64,000 bases of DNA from Sisyra terminalis. Its lineage: Eukaryota; Arthropoda; Insecta; Neuroptera; Sisyridae. The translations under genes were made by a program, and so were the position numbers. The notes beneath the pieces are model-generated. The model was not told the origin of the DNA. It did no database searches and was given only the letters and a program-made list of their open reading frames with translations. Positions 25,001 to 40,000 of this stretch are shown here, piece after piece. Where the stretch lies: assembly GCA_958496175.1 (NCBI GenBank), contig OY292274.1, positions 41,426,630-41,490,629 on the forward strand, given 5' to 3'. Within the stretch, counting starts at the first letter, position 1, and the number at the start of each line of letters is the position of its first letter.

Positions 25001-28000
25001 AATACGTCACAAAACTTAATAGTTACATAGCATACAGTGTAACTAAAAAGTATCTTTTTAAGTATACTTTTCTAAAGTATCTTTGACAGCTCTACTAATG
25101 GCCATATCAACTCATACCAAAGGGGGCGGCCTCCAAAAACCATTCCTGTTGTTTCATTATTGTGTAGAGCGAAAAAACAATTTGACGGCAATAAGCAAAT
25201 GCCAACAATATTAATTAATGTGGTCCTATTATTAAACCACATAAACGAAATTTTAGGTACTGGCCACTTGGAATTAAAATGGGTTGATTTAGAAAAGTCG
25301 CAATAGTAATGAAATAGTTTATTTTTCTTAGTAATATTTATAATTTACGGATACTCAAATTATTTATCGAATTCATTGTCGTTTATTATAAAAAATAATT
25401 ATGTGATTATTTATAAAAAAAAATGTTTCTCGTTTCTTTGATAATAGAAGAGCAATTTTACAAGTGAGATTTTATGAATTCGCCGCCCCTGAACATTGTT
25501 TGTAATACAATGGAAGGACTTTTAGTTGAAAACGTGAATGTGAAACACAAATTAATAACGTGCTAAAAAAGAAAAAGTTTTATAAAGATTATAAAAAAAA
25601 AACAATGCCTTAATTGTATGTTTTTCCTGTCAACCATTTTCCTATTAGCCACACGCGCATCGTTTGAATTTGAATTAGGATCTTTAAGATCTTACATAAC
25701 AATAGTATTTTCCTCATTAAATATTATAAAACTCAATATTGTCTTTTTCTTTGTAATAATTTTGTTGCAAAATTTACAAGATTATAAATACATCGGTATA
25801 TATTTGTATATCTATACAAGATTACTCATACAATTTAAAGATTTATAATCCTTTTACAAATAAAAATTATTAAAGGCTATCGTTTCTGTAATTCAACAGT
25901 TCAAAACTGAGGTTTTAGGTATCAGTTTTATAATTTCAATGATTGACTATGTGTAAAGAGATAACAAATTATCAAATTGAAGAAAAAAATATTTTTTTAA
26001 GCCAGGGGAATTACTTATTGGGAGTCTTACAAGTTGACTTACTGAGATTATTGAAATATTCATCTTTATTTTTCGAGATACTCATGATGTTTTTTTATTT
26101 ATTTTGTAACTCAATTAAAATAGAACCAAATCTAATGTTAAAAGGTTATCGTTTTAATGCAACTTATAAATAATTGTAATGTGAGGTCATATTTTAGGAA
26201 GGCAGTGGAATATCATATCAAAGACTTCAATTCGAGGAAGTAAAATAAATAGTTTCCGACAATATTTTTTTGAAATGTAATAATCCCTAACATTTTGAAG
26301 TAGAAGAAAGGTTGAGTAAAAAATAATTTAAAATCAGAAGAGATTGTAATTCTGGTTTTATGAGGTTTGGAAAATAGTGATTTTTGCACAAATGTATATT
26401 CGTCAAAGTTGTTTAATGTATTCTTTGAAGAATACTCCTTTTGTTATACGACTAAATTGCTTTTTTAATATCCCTTTTTTCATTTCGTTGTACAATTGCA
26501 ATAGGAACTTGGAATATGTATATTTGTTACTTTCAACTTCCTCTAAGTCTATCAACTTAATGTTTTGTGGTTCAAAAACGATAATAAAACATTATTGTAG
26601 GATTTTTTTAAATTGCGAAAGAAATATGTACATCAAAACGTTACGTAATGTGAGTAGGTACCTACTACGTGAATCAAATACGTAAGGTACATATAACCAT
26701 GAAAAAATGATGATGCATTTACTATGCTGCAATATTCATTATTTTACAATATGTAGATACACGTTTAGTAAAATTGATTTTCAAAGTGAATCTACATTGA
26801 ATTAAAGGGAGGCGACAATAGTGCAGTTGCTCTGGTTTTTTATCCTGTAAATAAACAATCGCATTGTAAAATATTTCATAGTTAAAATTTAAAATTTTGT
26901 CCAAGTTAAAATTTTGATTTGCATTTGAAGATACCGTTATAGTAATAGGTTAAATACAACCCAAATTATTTTAATTGAATGGTACTAGAGAAGGGAAAAA
27001 GAAAAATAAAATATTTCACGAATGATTGTAATTTTTTGTTAAGTTTAACGACCGCTTTATTATTATTTGAAAATTGGCAAGATCGAACAGAATAGAGTAC
27101 AACAAAATAGCACATCACATCCATAAATCAAAGTTACCACGACATATAGTTTTAAATATATACTTACGAATTAAAAAAATGTACTTAGAAAATATGTCTA
27201 CTTATATTGGAAAAACGTAAATAAATACTCAATGTTCTGTTTTGTCTTACAACCTTTTTTGGGTCTTTGACAACGCTTGTGTCTGTAATTCTTTTTTATG
27301 GATTTACAGTGCTTTTAAGTCAAATATTAATAACAAATTTTAATTTTTAAAAAAATAATAAAAAATGCAGTTCACTAATAGATAACTTCGCACGATTACC
27401 CTAAATACTACCTTTAATAGTTCACTAGTTAAATGCAAAGTTTAAAAACTTGACTATGAATTCGTAGGTTTTTTACTCAATACTTAGATCTATGCTCATT
27501 AAAATCACAATATTTAATAAATTTTCATTGAATATTCAGTAGAAATGAATGTGTGCGTTTGTAATTGTGTTTTTCATATAAATGGAGTAACAAGGTGGAC
27601 ATAGAGGACTAATTGTAAAACTTCCAGATAATTCCAGGATATTTTTTATATTTTTCCATAACTCGAAACTATTGTTTTTTTCCTCATGATTCTTGGCCTT
27701 ATTTTTTCATCATAGTGTGACATACCCAAGATTTCAAAGTTTTTGTGCATATTGTGTGTGTGTGTGTGCATGAGCATTGCATCTGATGTTCTGCTGTATG
27801 CTTACCGAATCATGAAAATAAATAAAAGGAGAGCGGTCAAGCACAACGAGATGTAGATCAGTGTCAACAGCCAATCGTAGATATTTTAGATAAATTTCTA
27901 ATCTTTAAATTGAAAATGTGTATTAAAAATTTAGTAGATAATACAACTTAAATTAAAAATTAAACACGAATCTATTCTACAACTAATACTACCGATTCCC

Positions 28001-31000
28001 AAATAGTGCTTCTAATATTCCCTTCAAATCATTCTCTCTATTAATTTGTATTTATTTTTAAATTAACCCATTTTTCGAAGTAGATCGTGTATAAATAAGA
28101 AATATTACTATCGATCATACCAATATTAATTTTTCCTGCCCCTGACGTATATATTTCTTTGAGAATTTCTAATTTAAAAGAACAAAGGATGGTCAATTCA
28201 AAAATTGGATCAAAAGTAACAGAACTGGAAGTTCGAACCTTCTGGAGCATGTCTGAACCCTATAAAAAAGGTTAACCGCATGTGGACTAGGGAGGATAAG
28301 GATATCAGTCAGTTACAATCAGTAATAAACTACAAGTTAAATAGTGAGATAAACGATTAATGTAAATAAATAAATAAATAAATAAGTGTATAGTTTGAAA
28401 TAAATAAATATTTGTGAAATAAAATCAATTTGTTAAATTTGTATAGCCTGAAATATAAATACAAACGACCCCTCAAAATAAATAATTGTTAAAAATATAA
28501 TTAACTATCTATTAGATTCAAAAAATACCATTGGTTAAGAAATTTATATGCACGTACTATAACTGGTTTTGTTATCAGGATAACTCCTATAATTGTCAAC
28601 CGATTTTGGTCAAATTTAGTAGGCTGTTTCATCGAAAGATTACCTTGAACAATTGTAAAGATAAGCAAAATCGGATCACTAGTTTAGAAACAGTTTCAAA
28701 TTCCTTGATATTTTTATGATAATTCAAGATTGGTCTATGGTCACTCTGAGTAACTAAATATCATAGTTTCGTTTTTATAGAATAATGTACAAAGAAATAT
28801 TATCGATTAATTTCAGTTAACAGGAGAATGTCTAATATAAGGTAACTGAGCAAAATAATCAACCAGTCAACAGATGATAAGTTTTAGTGAAGTTCTTTTA
28901 GCAGTTATGTGAAAATCGTTCTACATCTTAGTTATTCTTAAACTCTAATTTAAAAAACAAACATGAAGCGGTCGTTCTAGTGCTTCCACACAATTTTCAA
29001 ACCCAATCCGCCTCCATTCTTGATATTTTTTCTATTTCACTCCAATAGCATGAAATCAGATGTGAAGGCAAAAATGGCGTTACGGTTTGAGACAAATACG
29101 GGAGCGGTGGGACTTAGTCACTCCCAAGGGATTTATTTATATACGTTAAATATTAAATGCAACGCCAACGCTACCACAGCGAAAATTCCATTAAAAACTT
29201 TGCCAATTCCATTAAATATGAAAACATTCCAAAAACTTAAAAAGCTCAAAATTGCGCAAACCACAAACTCGAGATATAAAAGACTGGTTTTACATTATAC
29301 TGTGGTCGATGGTGAAAAGAAAATTTTTACTGAACGACTTGTATTAAATTACAATGAATGCAATGTAATATGCCAGGCGAAAGATGCACTTGGTACAAAA
29401 TGCATTTGAACCGTTTTGTTCGCGAATTAAAGGTCAACTAACTCTAATGCGCGGTCAATTCGAAAATTGAAAGAAAAAGGTCTCAATTTCCTGCTTTGGC
29501 TGGCAAGAAATGATTCAAGACCGAGGAAAAAAAGAGAAATGAATGGGCGCGATTTATTTGAATATTTAAATATTTGAATGTTTAAGTTTTCCCACGTATT
29601 TCCGTACGGTTGATGTATTGATTTGTTGCACAATTTGTATTCATTGCACCTTACGTAAGACTCTTATCGATATGGACATCACCCCGAAGAGGGACTGAGC
29701 CGAGAAAATCCGCTTTTACCAAGTCTTAATGAGATTGGAATAAGGTAAAGGAAAAAGTGCAAATATACAGAAATTCTCAACGGAAATATTCCAAGCTTGC
29801 ACTCCCATCTGGATTCCATCAAACCCACATACCTTTTACTATACAAATAGCGGTTTCAATTATTTAGAAATTTATATTTTTGGCTTCGGCTTCAAAAACA
29901 TTTTTATGTCTTCTAATTGATCAGCTATTTTTTTTTATAAATATACCATATTGTCAACACAATCGACTTGTTTTAGTCTCTCAATATAAATAAATCAAAC
30001 CTTGACATCCTTCTTCTAATCAACAGCCAAATTTTTTTGAAATGTTTCGTGAAGGAATTCGGCTCAATAAATTCAACTACAAACATAAATAAATATACTT
30101 TTAATATATTCCAAGTTCATCACTTCTAATTATAGACTTTAGTATTCTATTAAAAATGATGTAATTTTCAAGTATTGAGTAAGTACGAAAATATTTGCAC
30201 TTTGAAAGATTTAAAAAGAAGCGCAGAAACTTTTACCCAATAAGATATTGATTTTTTTTAAATTTATTTTTGATTGCATCAATTAATTTTGTATTTAAAA
30301 ATGCATAAACATACAGTTACCCACTTATTGTAAGGCGCAAGGAAACTGCATCGTTGATAGAAAAAAAAAGAACCCTTGAGAAGAAATTTTAATGAGCTGC
30401 TTTAATTAGAGAGGCCTAAAAAATATTTGCAACCGAAGCGCAAAAATTACATAGTTTATATTTCTAATTTCAATAATTTCAAGGCGATTTTATAAATGAC
30501 GAAAAAAATAAATAAATACGAACACTGAAAATATTTAAAGGTTAAGTGTGTACAGTTTTTTTATTGCAATTTATATTTGTTTGTTCTATTCTATAATTAT
30601 GTAACGATATTTTTCCCCGCTAAGCTTTATCGTGATCGTTAAATATGGATCAATTTGGAAGATTAAACCAAATATAAATTTATGAAGAGCTAATTGAATT
30701 AATTTGTATTTAGATAAAATAATTAAATCATTTATCATCTTCTCAATGCTATGTTTCATAGTATAGCAGATGTTTAAGTGAATTATAAAAATAAATTCAA
30801 ACCATATGTAGTATAAACAAAATGAACAAATTCACAAACTTACTTTTCGTGTAATTTTTGTAGTAAATATTTTTACTAAAATCTAAATTATGCTCAAATT
30901 TGGATATGAGTATAAGACATTACCAAAATAGTTAATTTACATTCTGGCTAAAGTTCTAATTATAAGTTCTGAGGACCTCTTTTTTATATTCCCCTAGTCT

Positions 31001-34000
31001 TTGCTCTAGAACAGTGCTTTTCAAACTTTGCCACACCAGGTCCCGTAAGTCAGAAAAAATCTAAGGCCTCAACTTTTGATTTTAGTGGCCAATAGTAGGT
31101 ACTATTTATGTACCATTGATTTATTTTTACTTCTGATGGTATTTTTATAGAGATGCATTGCATCTACTCATAGAACCAGAAGAAATACATAGTATATAGT
31201 ATATACAAATAATAATATAGTAAATAAAAAAATTATCTAGTAAGTACGAAGTACTTATCTATGTATTATTATAAAAGAAGTATTTCGCGACCCCTTGGCT
31301 GTAGCTCCAGGCTCCCCTAAGGAGCCCCTCTCCTACTTTTAAAAATCACTGTCTTAGAAGAGCTATTTTGACACAGTGTTATAAAATGTTAATAAATTTA
31401 GCAATTAGCTAAATTTGCTTGTGAGAAAAATCTCAATAAACTACTGATAATTTTCCTGTTTATATTTTTCGGCATACTTCTGGTTCAAATGATCCTAGAT
31501 AACTGAGGTAATTTCAGCCAAAGATGGACAATTGTATACATAGGACATGAAAAGCAATTAACTATTTATCATTTATTCAGACTTACCAGCACAGTTTTTA
31601 ACCATTGAGGTATGTACTAGCTTTTGAACTTTCAATTTTCAATTTTGTGTGCTAATTTTATTAAGACTTTTTCAGTCGATCATGTTAGGACGACAGTTGA
31701 ATTTTAAGCCTATGTATGTAAATATTTTTAAGTTTTCTTCAATCTTATATTTCCAAAAAGTTCTTGATTCTATCCGTGGAACAATTGACAAGGTAAAATA
31801 CGAGAATTGTTTCAGTACCAGAAACCCAAATAATAATTGATTATTGGGAAAAAAAATTAAGAAAAGAAACATTTAAAAACAATTTGGCAATCAAAAAATA
31901 TTTAAAGTTGAAGAAAGAATCTCTTTTTTACAAACAGTCTAAAAACTTTTAACGGGAAAGTTCTTTTATTATTCAACTCCAAATATTTACATAAATCCCG
32001 GTTGTTTTCTCGAATCCGATTCCCCGTATGGCCATTTCCTCAAATGACTTTCCCCAGAATGGCTTTTTCTTCGATAGTTTGTATCCTGCATTTCATTACT
32101 GAGGAGAAGTGAAGATTATGATTACAAATTTTATTAATGAAAATAGTCTTTGTCCTAATAACTGATTCATTAAATGAATTTCAAAGGAACTTTTCTTGTC
32201 TACTTTGAATGTAAGATTCGAGGTTTAAGTCGCTCGATTGTGTATATGTTTGATTCGCTGGGGTCAAGAAGCCTCGACTCAATTAACACACGTAAATCCA
32301 TATTCACAAATCGGATTGTTTACTTCATTATTAAGACGTGCGTATATCACTTTATTTTTCTAACGTCTTATTTTATTTTACTTTTTTAATATCAAAACTA
32401 TGAATTAAAAAAATCAAATAGTTTTTAAATTTCAAACAAAGCTTATTTAGAATAATGGTTTTCAGCACTAGCGTAGAGCAAGGGGAGTAGAGGGCCCATT
32501 GAAATCCCGGGTGGCACATTGAAATGGGGCGGCATTAATGATTGCATAGAAGATGTTGCTTTGCGGAAAACACAAAAATTTAAAGCTTATTAAACTATTT
32601 GCCATTTATGATAAAAATAGAGGAGACGAATTTCCCGTCGATCTTGGGCAGCAAAAATCGACGTTACGCCACTGATTTTCGGTGAAATGATCAAAAAATG
32701 AATCAATATGCAGATATTAAATATGTAGATCGTATTGCATATAATTAAATCCAGTTTTTTCTTTGAATTGCAAATTTTGGATAAAAAAAATGAATACTTT
32801 TGAGTAATAACAAGTCCATATAGATAAATATGTCTTCTTTTAAATTTTATTTTGCAACCCTTTTGTATTTCAAAAGTCTAGCGCAGTTACTAAAGGCAAT
32901 TCAAAAAGAGTTTTGTAACACTCCTGAGAGTCTTAAGCGGCTCACGACCCTTACAAATTTTCAAGAACAATCTCTTGTTTTTATTCCTCTCTACAATTAG
33001 TCTTTTTGTTAATTTAAAAAGTCTCTTCTTGACATTCTATAGTATGTACTAAGAAATGTCAAAGTTTATTTCTTTACAATAAAAAAGCTGTACAATAAGT
33101 ACTTGTGAGTAGATATATTTTAGTAGCTACATTTTGTAGGATATTTTACGTAAGTTGGAAAGATATAAATTTATTAATTTTTATATTTTAAGATACTCTA
33201 ATTTATCTAATGCTCATTTTAAAAATTTTAGCGTTTTTTTTTTCTTAAGTTATAGAATTAAACGTTTGTTTAAGCAAAAGATAGACTGACGTGATCTAAA
33301 AAAAATTAAACTCCAGTTTTATATCAGAATCATACTGTTTTTAAAATTAAAGGGATAACTTTATAAGGGTTTAGGATAAAGTTTTATCAGTGAAGAATTA
33401 GAATTCAGCTGTTAGATTAAGTAAATTTTACTACCAAGTTGGTGTTATTTGAAATCTGGAAAACATTTCCACAACAAAACGAAATGCAACTTGTATCGTC
33501 TTGAGAAAATCCTCATTCCATTCATCTGATCTGGGTTAAATCAAAAAACCACGACACAAACCTGAATGAAAAGGAAGTTCCTCAGCTCTTTTCTCACATA
33601 TATCTTTCATTCAATTTAAATGCGAATAAGCTACGATAAGATGAGCGCATAATTTTTTCCAAACAAAATGGAGATTTACTACAACAATGAGGCGTGTTCC
33701 ACATGAGAAAATGCACTTACAGAATAGATTCTAGCGATCTGCTAAAAACTTTCCTCTCAATAAACTTTCTTTTTAACAATCTCAAGACGAGGCTTCCTCT
33801 ATAGTCAGTCTACTGATTGATATAGTTTGTGGTCAACAATTTCCACAGATGCGACAGAATTTTAAGTGTGTAATTGTTCATATTGGATTTAATGAATTTA
33901 ATGATCTGTTATAAATTTTAATTATTCATTTGAAAAATGACTAATAACGTTAATTTAGGTTTTAATATCATCGCACAGATGACACAGTGGCATTTGGATT

Positions 34001-37000
34001 TTTTTCCATTTGCTACATTTCGAAACTATCATTGAATTCTATTTCCAATTCCTCCGGGTCGTTTTAAGTTCTATTTCGGGTCAACGACCGTGGACAATAG
34101 ATCTATTTTTGACTCGTTGCTTATCAGTAGTTCTTAATCAGTAATTACCTTAAAAGTTTTGGGGTATTTTACGATAGGAAAAATAGAAATATAACGGCAT
34201 GTGTTAGTCTGTGATTTGACCTAATCGCGTTAGTCATTTGTTCGTCGCCATTTTTGAGTAAGTGTTGGATGAAATGTTGTACAATGTGGAACAAAATGGG
34301 ATGGGTTTGTCATCGTAAAGTGAACGTGATTTGAATTTACATACATTAAGTCTGTCTGGTTTTATGTCGATCCGTTCGCCACTAATTGCACATAGACGAG
34401 AGAAAACAGGGAAAAAAAAATTGAATTATAAAAAATTATTTTGTCTATACTCTATTTACATACTATCTATTAAAAAACCTAACATTATATTTTAGCTCTA
34501 AGGCCTAAAGCCCTCTAGACTATGATTAAAAAAAAACCTTTTAATCTTCCGCCGCCCTACTATTTTCTTTCCAATCAAATTACAAATCTTTTCCACCCTC
34601 AAATACTTTTTCTCTGATCATTCATTCGAATTTTACGAGCGAAAAATCGCTCAACTGATTCGTAACGGTTTAATTAAACTACCAAATTAACGACTCTATT
34701 CGGCTCACTTATTCATTATCTAATGAAATTTCTAAATATTTTTTTTTGTTGTATTTAAATCTAGAACACAATTTTAATTGGATATTTGCATTTGTTTTTT
34801 TTACGTAACTCATTTGTTTTATTTACATTGGTTTTTTTAACTGTTGCATTCACTAATGTAAGATTGGAAGATCGAGTTATTACTTATTGATATAATTCTA
34901 CTGTAAATTCAATACGTTATTAATAGGGCGTTAAATCAATGATATTGATTCGTGAACTCAAATACAACAAATACTAAATTAAACAGTTGAAGATCTCGTT
35001 TTAAATTAAGTTCGTGCATTTGTTTTACTTTTTTTAAATGCAGACTTTTGTTCCGATGGTCTTTTGTTTTTCACCGTTAGATTCCAGGTGACGTCACAAT
35101 TGAATTCTCTTCCAGTTGAAATTCTCTTCCATTAATAAAATATTAATTTGCATCTGTTAATTGTCCCAATTGTTTTACTGTTATCTAAAAAAATCCTAGT
35201 AAAGTTCTAATGAAAGAAATAACAATTTTCGTTTAATTTGAACTTTGCTCATTATTCTTGGACTAATTTGAACTGAATAGGTCTCTAATTATAACTCATT
35301 CATTTATTTTTTGGTCAAACCTACTTCAGAATCATTCATTAACTACATAGAATTATTTAGGAAAGGGATTTGATGTAGTTATTTCAAATCTTATAATAGG
35401 CTAACGAGGAACTTTTCCGTAAAACTTATAGTTTTTGGCATTTTTCCTATTTGAAAGTTTTAGTTTAGAAACCTATTACTTCTGTAGGTATGTAATTCTA
35501 AAAAAATGCAGCAAAATTCAATCATAAAAAATATGAAAACTCAACAAAAACACTAGATACTAATTTATACCCGTAACTTCATCCACTTTATGGAAAAATA
35601 TGAAGACAATACTTTTTGCTTAGATGATCTGCCTGTCGATAATTTACTTCAGATAATCAATAACTATTAGCTTTACTTTTTAATTCCTGTACAATTTTAA
35701 TTAAAACACTCTTTGTGGGTTATAAACCGTAAGTTCTCGCGAATTATTTATTTATATTTTTTGTGATTTACATAGGACATTTGAAGTATGAAAAGTCATT
35801 TGAAACTTGAGCGTTATACAATTCAATTGTATAGTCTGTTAACACTACAAATTAGATCATATTAAGATTTTTTTTTATGATTAATTCAACTATAGCACTG
35901 TTTTCGTATTATATACCTCGTATTATATACCTCGTATTACATACGTAGAGTACCGTTAGAGTATAGTACTATATATAAGAATTTCTTTCGATTTCACGTT
36001 AAACTAATAGATATTTCATAGATATTAATCTTTTTTATGTAAAAAAATCAAAGAAATATAAGATTATTTAATTTTTTATTAAATTCTATTATTAAGAGGT
36101 AATGTAGTCTCAATGTAGTATCAAAAATTCCTACCCCTGATTTTATATACAAGTAAGTAGGTAATGATTATTTTAAACTAAAATTAAGTTAAAAAAATAA
36201 TTGTTTCTAATAACTTATGTTTTTTATTTAATTTTTAAATATTCTGTCAACTATATAATAACTTATTATGAGTTATGAGAAATTATAAAAATACAAATTA
36301 CGTCACTCATTCTTATAAGGAAAGATTATACAAATTTTTTTCTTCGGAATTTTTACAATTCTTTTCATTTGTTTATTTTGTTTTGGTCTATTGCAAGCAA
36401 AACCAAAGATATTTATATTTGAAATAATGCCACTTTTACTTTCTCGAAATTTTGTTAGATAATTATGAGTGGTTATGTATTTTAATATTGAATATTTATC
36501 ATTTTAAAAATATTTATTTAATATTTAAATATTATTTTTGTTTCTTCCAATTGAATATTTGTTTACTTTATGAATAATCGATATAGTGTTTTCTTAATTA
36601 TAAAAATCTGAATACTTTGTTCTTTCGTATTTGTTTATTAAGGTCGCCTTCTATTTCAGTTTATGAATTAAAATGACAAAATTTATGTTATGACCCCGAA
36701 AAAATTGCAAAGGAAATTTTTGGAATATAGATGAGAATTAAATTGAATATTACCGATGAATAACTGAGAAGTATGTTAATTTGCATTACGATTGCTTTAT
36801 TCAAAATTAAAGCAATAATTTATCAAAATTATTTGAAGTATAAGTTCTTATTACCTTGTTTGTCAAGGAATATGGAATTTCAATACAAATTTGTACGACT
36901 AGTGGGTAATTCAGTAACAAATCGGAACTTTTTAAGTAGGATACAAATATCCGAGGGATCATCTCAGTATATTTTGGTCAATTTGCCATAAATAGGGGTA

Positions 37001-40000
37001 AAATAACTTGTCGAGTTTACGTAACAATATGGAAAATAGTAAAACAATTAATACAAGAAAAATATTTTTAGAATTTCTTGTCATACCCCGTGGTGTCTAA
37101 TTTTGAATAGGGTGGGATTATATTGGGTAGATATCTATACCAGTATTTCCCAAACTATGGGTCGTGAGCGAAAATTGGAAGACCCGATTAGGCGATTCGC
37201 TACTGTATAAAGACATGAATAAGTACAAATAGGAAGTGATAGAATTAATATTTTTATTAGCATAACCAATATTTATGCCCTTTTTCTCTAAAACAACTGA
37301 CAGATGGATCCTAAGATTTGATTTTTTTTTTAAATTTTAAGACTATTGAATCGCGCGGTATTCAATAAAGAAATTGAATTATACATCATATATAATTATT
37401 CATAAATTAGGAAATTTATGTTACCTGGAGCCTAGTCAATTTTGGGAACCACTGATGTATACAGTTGTAAAAGTATTGAATAATTTTACCCAAAATTATA
37501 ACAAAACTGAGTTTCTACAAAATAGGTACATACCTCTACTGCAAACTATTTTTATAATGACACAAATATTATAACACAAGGCACATAGTCTGCAAGTCAA
37601 AACGGTATTGCCAACTGATAAACTTAAGTTTTCAAATATTCGTAAGTACTAATTAATAATCATTCATTTTTTGCTATTTTCTCCTCTTGAAAAGAAATTG
37701 TTTCGATAATAACTTTATTGAGGTGCATACTGAACAAGTAAACAATAAAAGTAAACCGAGTGTACCTCTTTTTCCAAGATCAATAACCTAATTACCTAAT
37801 TTCTGGAAAATTTTCTGGAAAATGAGTAAATTCATATAAAATCGTTATCATCCCTTTCTCTAAACAAAATCTTATATGCTAGTTTCAATTATAAAAATGA
37901 ACGGTCAGACAACTTTAGGTAAAATTCAAAACTATAAAAATAAATCCTTCTAATGAGGAATATTTATGACTAGAAAAAATAAATTCAAGTTTTGTGCATT
38001 AACACCCTCGGTTACAATTGCGACCCCCTGAGTAGTTAACTACCTATAACCCTAAAGAACTATTTTGTGTTTTTACAAACTACCCTTAATAAGGGAAAAA
38101 AGAAAAGAGAGAAATAACTATCGTGAATTTATATTAAAAAAGAAAGATGAAAATGAATACTCTCTAATCCAAAAATTGTCGTTATTTTACATTTTAAAAA
38201 AAATATCAACTGGTTTTTTTCGAATTTCATTCTTATTGCAAATAGCTTTAAAATTACACAATTTCCAATTATTACTACTTTAATGTATATTACTAAAGTT
38301 ATATGATAAATAAACAAAAATAATTAGGAATTAGCTTCGAGTTAATGTTAAATTTTTAAATTAGACTAATTTACGAAATAGTAATAAATGTATTAACAAT
38401 AAAATATCGAATTTAATAATTTCAACCAATTTTTATGCAATAAACAAAAGGAGATGCCAATATTGTTTGTCTCAACGGTTGACAAAGAAAGATAATGCAT
38501 TTAATAAATCAATAAAATGTCATGTAAAGTACCTACTATTAACTTTCAGAAGTAATTCCTGAAATTTTGTGTGAAATGGCCCTTAATTCCTTTATTTACG
38601 TTTATTTAGATAGATTTAATTCAGATAACATCTATACTAATGATAAAACATATAAAAGAAGGACAGCTAGACTAAAATTAGAATAATAATTCAATTGATG
38701 TAAATTTATGAAACATTGAAAAACATATTTGAGCCGAAATAAATTGAATGTCAAAAAAATTACGTGTCCCACATGAAAAGGGCGTGTTTTTAAGGCTATC
38801 GTAATTTTTCACCAATCCCATAGAGAAATAGATAGGTTGTAGCCAATCGTAATTGAGTTAGGTGGCTTTTATTGTTTTTTTTTTTCGTTGACCTCCTTGA
38901 TATTCGACTATTGTTATGGTAACAATTGACATTTTTTATGGAAATAGGTAATGAATTTTTACATTGGTGATTTGTATTTGAGAGAAATTGAATGTATTTT
39001 CTATATGTCATCAGTATTTAACTAATCATTATAATTTTTGCTTATATTGATGGCGGGTAGTTTGTTTTTAAATGATATAGAGATATTAGACCTACTAGAT
39101 TATCAGGGATTGACAATATAAGGTACAAATAATAGGAGCTGCATTTAAGGAAACAAAAAAAAATCCATTTGGTAAAACATGTCAGGGTTGTTTATCTTAT
39201 TGACTAGGTTAATTGGAGTAGATGGAACTCACCTCAACAACTTTGAGATTTTGTTTATCGAGTAAGAACTCCATGGATTTGTGTGGTCTCACGGTGGCAT
39301 GGATATCGTGGAGATGATTTGTGGCCAAGCGGCCGTTGGCAGTTGGAACGCGGTTGTGGGTGGCATCGATGTCGGTATCGACGACGCTGGTAGCACCAGT
39401 TCGTGGAGCACCGTAACCAAGATTCATCAAACTCCGGGTCTTGCCATTGACGTTGGCGGCGGCTATTCCTGTCGTCGTCACACAGGTGGTGATCTGCGTG
39501 TCTAGGTCGGTCTCGATCAGGCCCAACCGTGGCGTGGACGACTCCTCCATCGACAAGTCAAACACATCTCTGTCGTAGACGCCCCGCGACTGTCCTCCCG
39601 CACTATAATGTCGGCCACCATGCGAATACGACTGCAAATGCGACTCTCGCTTTCCGGACGACGTCGTCCCGGAACAATCGATACCACTACGTGGGGAATT
39701 TCCTTGCACCACGACCGGAGTTTGCGTCTGGGTTGGATTCGTCGCATGACTTCCGCCCGACGTCTGACGTTTCACACTAGCGCCGATAACGCGTGGTGGC
39801 ATTTTCGGCAAAGGTGGTTTCGAACTCAGGCTACGATTCGAATGTAATGGCGCCAACCCTCGACCATCACCAATCACATTTGTACTAGCACTATTTACAT
39901 TTAACTGATTCACATTGTTACTATTACTCGTCACACTATTTCCGTTTAAATTTCCAATTTGCGACGCACTCGGTCCTTTTAACGGTATATAAATATAATC

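Larger units (their letters stand above)
16444..39232. other. Large intron of the AJM1-like gene (22.8 kb)
   Basis: Flanked by exons that join in phase. Inserts found: SINE (18262), hAT-like MITE (18582), foldback P2 (19012), M2 MITEs (21809, 22591), hAT-like MITE (22376), nested hAT-like elements (24118 and 24675), a possible LTR fragment (about 28200), hAT-like MITEs (31012, 32466, 37141), and minisatellites (32017, 35905). Sub-stretches 16444-18261, 19642-21808, 22731-24117, 25492-28199, 28471-31011, 32675-35904 and 35947-37140 hold nothing I recognise, except a possible coding frame at 29050-29409 and a less AT-rich block at 20170-20620. The last 1.8 kb before the exon at 39233 is also blank. 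A short exon could be missed. Confidence 0.5.

Noticed and set aside
34190..34400. Possible alternative promoter or exon (CGTCGCCATTTTTGAGTAAG)
   Set aside because: Slightly less AT-rich and with a donor-like GTAAGT context, but there is no supporting frame or second signal.
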